Source: Pseudopedobacter beijingensis
GTDB lineage: Bacteria > Bacteroidota > Bacteroidia > Sphingobacteriales > Sphingobacteriaceae
Length of the DNA: 64,000 nt
Direction: 5' to 3'
NCBI RefSeq assembly: GCF_042678145.1
Contig: NZ_JBHUDG010000003.1
Location: 372,001-436,000 of the forward strand
Made by a program: the position numbers and the translations under genes. A model generated the notes under the pieces. That model worked only from the letters and a program-made list of their open reading frames with translations. It was not told where the DNA came from and searched no databases. Shown here piece by piece: positions 61,251 through 64,000 of this stretch (positions are counted from its first letter, which is position 1; every line of letters starts with the position of its first letter).

Positions 61251-63425
61251 ATGGATAAAATTAAAATTTCTCTAACAAATTGTTTTGGAATAGGAAAACT
61301 AAACCACGAGTTTGATTTTACAAAAAGTCAAACATTCCTGATATATGCTCCAAATGGAACCATGAAAACTTCGTTTTCAAGAACTTTGGACCTAATATCA
61401 AAAAACGATTCAAAGAATCTCCCTTGTGATAGGATTTATAATTCACGAGTTACAGAATATAAGATTTTAATAGACGGAGATGAAATTACTAAAGAAAACA
61501 TCTTAGTTGTAAATGCAGAAGACAGTAACTTCGATGCCTCAAACAAGATTAGTACCTTTCTCGCAAGCAAAGAATTAAAGAATAAATACGATGAAATCTA
61601 TTTAGATCTAAATAATAATAAATCTGAATTCATTAAAAAGCTAAAGGCAATATCACAAAGTACAGACTGTGAAACAGAATTTGTTAATACTTTTTCTGAA
61701 AATCCCAACGTAACTTTTTTTGAAGCATTATTAAATCAAATAAATAACCTAACAGATAAATTCGAAAAACCAAATTTTAAATACAACGATGTTTTTGACA
61801 AAAAAGGAAATGTTAAAAAATTTCTTGATAAAAACCAAAACATTCTTGACCAATATATAAACAACTACAAGAACATCATTTCTAAGTCTAAGTTCTTTAA
61901 AGAATCTAACACTAATACATTTGGAACTTATCAAGCCAATGAAATACTAAAATCAATTGAAGATAATTCATATTTTGAAGCAGGCCATAAATTTATATTA
62001 GAAGATGGAACTGAAATTGAGAATTCCGATCAGTTGAAACAACTTGTTCAGCAAGAAATACAAACAATACTAAATGATGAAAAGTTAAAACAGGCATTTG
62101 ATAAAGTAGATAAAGCAATTGGTTCTAATGTTGAGCTTAGAGCTTTTCAAAAAGTAATAGAAAAGGACAACTTGATTTTAGTCAATTTAAAGGACTATGA
62201 AAAATTCAAAAAAGATGTTTGGATAAACTATTTATCTGAGATAAAAACTGATACTAGCGAATTAGCAACACACTACCAAGAAAAGAAAAAAGAACTTGAA
62301 AAAATCATTAATGAATCTAAGAAGGAATTTGCATTATGGGCAAAAATTATAAACACTTTTAACTCAAGATTCTATGTTCCTTTTAAGGTAATATTAGCAA
62401 ATCAAGAAGATATAATTCTTAAACAAGATACTGCAAATTTAGAATTTGAATATTCTGATAGAGATGAAGAACCTGTTAGACAAAAAAAGGAAAATCTGAT
62501 TAGCATTTTAAGCAAAGGAGAACAAAGAGCTTATTTTATTTTACAATTTTTGTTCGAAATAGAATCCAGAAAACTAGGGAATGAAAAGCATCTATTGATT
62601 TTTGATGATATAGCAGACTCTTTTGACTATAAGAATAAATTCGCTATTATAGAGTATATAAAAGATCTTCATAATTTGGATGTTTTCAGAACGATAATCC
62701 TAACTCACAATTTTGATTTCTACAGAACTGTAGCGTCCAGACTTGGCCTCCCCAGAACAGTAGTTTACATGGCTACAAAATCTGACTCAAAAGAAATCAC
62801 GCTCCATGATGGACAATACAGAAAAGATGTATTTGCTCATTTTATTGACAGATTTTCCGAACCAAGAGTATTCATCAGTTTAATTGCATTCGTTAGAAAT
62901 CTAATTGAATATAGTGAATCAGATGATTGTGAGGAATATTTAACCCTTACGAGTTGCCTTCATAGGAAAGAATTAAGTGAGAATTTGACAGCTGAAGAAG
63001 TTTTTAAAATTTACACAAATAGGCTAGTAAAGCTTCAGGGAAAAAGTATAGATTTTGGAGCTGAAAATCTTATGCAGTTTATTACGAATACAGCAGATTC
63101 TATTTGTGATGAGCAAAATATAGATGAAATATTACTTGAGAACAAAATTGCTTTAGCAATTGCAATCCGCCTAAAAGCAGAAGAATATCTAATTAAAAAG
63201 TTGCCACAATTAGATTTACAAACTATAACTTCAAATCAAACTCAAAAATTATATAAAACATATACTAAAACCTTTCCTGAAAGTACTTCTTTAGAAACAT
63301 TGGATAGAGTTAATTTAATGACGCCGGAAAACATACACATTAATGCTTTTATGTATGAACCTCTCATTGATATGTCTATTTCTCATCTTATAGATTTATA
63401 TAAAAAAACTTCTTCACTCAATTAA
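61251..63425 (+). CDS. PrrC/RloC-like ABC-type ATPase of unknown defence role
   Basis: This is a 724-residue protein of AT-rich composition. The N-terminus has a variant Walker A (LIYAPNGTMKTSFSRT, residues 31-46) in which the usual GxGK is GTMK. A long helical, coiled-coil-prone middle (about 100-400) follows, then an ABC signature ISILSKGEQRAYF (about 416-428), Walker B LLIFDDIADSFD (about 446) and an H-loop ILTHNFDFYR (about 482). This is the split-ATPase layout of AAA_13/PrrC/RloC and related phage-exclusion proteins. The ~200 residues after the H-loop are a helical domain, and no HNH or toprim motif was seen. It sits 100 bp after hamB and 5 bp before a SLATT gene. Confidence 0.75.
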   Translation: MDKIKISLTNCFGIGKLNHEFDFTKSQTFLIYAPNGTMKTSFSRTLDLISKNDSKNLPCDRIYNSRVTEYKILIDGDEITKENILVVNAEDSNFDASNKISTFLASKELKNKYDEIYLDLNNNKSEFIKKLKAISQSTDCETEFVNTFSENPNVTFFEALLNQINNLTDKFEKPNFKYNDVFDKKGNVKKFLDKNQNILDQYINNYKNIISKSKFFKESNTNTFGTYQANEILKSIEDNSYFEAGHKFILEDGTEIENSDQLKQLVQQEIQTILNDEKLKQAFDKVDKAIGSNVELRAFQKVIEKDNLILVNLKDYEKFKKDVWINYLSEIKTDTSELATHYQEKKKELEKIINESKKEFALWAKIINTFNSRFYVPFKVILANQEDIILKQDTANLEFEYSDRDEEPVRQKKENLISILSKGEQRAYFILQFLFEIESRKLGNEKHLLIFDDIADSFDYKNKFAIIEYIKDLHNLDVFRTIILTHNFDFYRTVASRLGLPRTVVYMATKSDSKEITLHDGQYRKDVFAHFIDRFSEPRVFISLIAFVRNLIEYSESDDCEEYLTLTSCLHRKELSENLTAEEVFKIYTNRLVKLQGKSIDFGAENLMQFITNTADSICDEQNIDEILLENKIALAIAIRLKAEEYLIKKLPQLDLQTITSNQTQKLYKTYTKTFPESTSLETLDRVNLMTPENIHINAFMYEPLIDMSISHLIDLYKKTSSLN

Positions 63426-63430
63426 AAAGA

Positions 63431-64000
63431 ATGCAAGAAAAATCAATATTCACGGGTTCAAAAGCCTATTTGGAAAAAAGCTTTTTAGAGGAATTAAGTT
63501 ACAAGGTTTGGTCTACAAAGGGTGCTAGATTTAAAGCAGACGAGCGATTAATGAAAACTGCTAAGATGTCGAATATTAGTCTTTCCGTATTTTCTGCTTA
63601 CCTAATTATAGCCAGTTTAATTTCGGTATATGTAGGTAATTATAAGCTTAATTTTCAGATCATAAATTACTTTGTAACCTCTCTTTCTATTATCTTATTA
63701 GTTTTATCTCAATATGAAAGCTCTCAAGACTATAAAATGAGAGCTGTTAAATTTCATGAATGTGCATTGGAACTTAGCAAAATATACAATGAGATTAGAA
63801 TCTTTAAAACACTTTCTAAACACCCTACTGACGAAGAGTGCAGAACTTTCTGTGAAGACACCTCAAGAAAATACCAAGATATACTTGCTAAATATGAAAA
63901 CCACTCCGCTATTGACTATGATACTTTTAGGCTTTTAAACCCAGATTATTTCAGCGAATATAAAGCAAAAACTAAATCCATAAAATTTAGAAGATGGTGG
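63431..64000 (+). CDS. SLATT-type two-helix membrane protein, cut by the window end
   Basis: The frame from ATG 63431 is open to the window end (190 residues). Residues 1-45 are soluble. There follow two hydrophobic helices (about 46-69, ISLSVFSAYLIIASLISVYV, and about 79-98, YFVTSLSIILLVLSQYE) and a long helical segment rich in charged residues (YKMRAVKFHECALELSKIY), the arrangement of SLATT (SMODS- and SLOG-associating 2TM effector) proteins. These are thought to form pores as abortive-infection effectors. The start is 5 bp after the ATPase stop, so the two are probably one operon. The subfamily and the 3' end are undetermined. Confidence 0.72.
   Translation, partial: MQEKSIFTGSKAYLEKSFLEELSYKVWSTKGARFKADERLMKTAKMSNISLSVFSAYLIIASLISVYVGNYKLNFQIINYFVTSLSIILLVLSQYESSQDYKMRAVKFHECALELSKIYNEIRIFKTLSKHPTDEECRTFCEDTSRKYQDILAKYENHSAIDYDTFRLLNPDYFSEYKAKTKSIKFRRWW

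Overview
The window looks like a chromosomal segment of a low-GC Bacteroidota bacterium, most probably a Pedobacter-like member of the Sphingobacteriaceae. The main reasons are a heparinase III that is nearly collinear with the Pedobacter heparinus enzyme (same 659-residue length, same catalytic residues), surface proteins with type IX secretion tails, and repeated TAnnTTTG promoter boxes. There is no rRNA, no CRISPR array, and no recognisable transposase or integrase. One intact tRNA-Asp is present, with a decayed tRNA-Asp-like copy beside it.

Layout. 0-6.4 kb: the tail of a C1 peptidase, then a glycosaminoglycan-degradation group (GH88 unsaturated glucuronyl hydrolase, heparinase III, a heparin-lyase-fold lipoprotein and a NodB-like deacetylase). 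6.4-12.3 kb: two beta-helix T9SS surface proteins, the second frameshifted, and an AraC regulator. 12.7-24 kb: OsmC, MurQ, lipoproteins, a CtpA-type protease, a Bcr/CflA transporter, tRNA-Asp, an oxidoreductase, a GHL10 glycosidase and a coiled-coil protein. 24-30 kb: Mfd, two small membrane proteins, a Nif3-like protein and a C4 zinc-ribbon protein. 30.4-34.9 kb: a biotin operon (ferritin-like diiron protein, bioB, bioA) with a divergent MocR regulator. 35-41.4 kb: rpiB, tatC and the lipid/ribosome operon yceD-rpmF-plsX-fabH-accB-accC. 41.6-48.4 kb: two DUF4886 lipoproteins, pdxA, rsmA, a hydroxyacid dehydrogenase, greA and a HIT protein. 48.4-52.6 kb: a NEW3/ABC exporter cassette flanked on both sides by copies of one long repeat. 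52.6-55.7 kb: visibly GC-richer genes. 55.7-64 kb: an anti-phage defence island.

The defence island opens with a nested inverted-repeat element of about 264 bp. An XRE regulator, a small unknown gene, a gene remnant and a dinD pseudogene (amber stop) follow. Next come an overlapping Hachiman pair (HamA nuclease, HamB helicase) and an AT-rich PrrC/RloC-like ABC-type ATPase followed after 5 bp by a SLATT-type two-helix membrane protein cut by the window edge. The ATPase-SLATT pair is the best candidate for an undescribed system. Other candidates are the ferritin-like protein inside the biotin operon and a family of intergenic arrays with a strict 11-bp period (0.6, 12.7 and 19.9 kb).

Limits: all assignments are by reading motifs and recalling families. 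No database search was run, and identity levels and gene boundaries are estimates.
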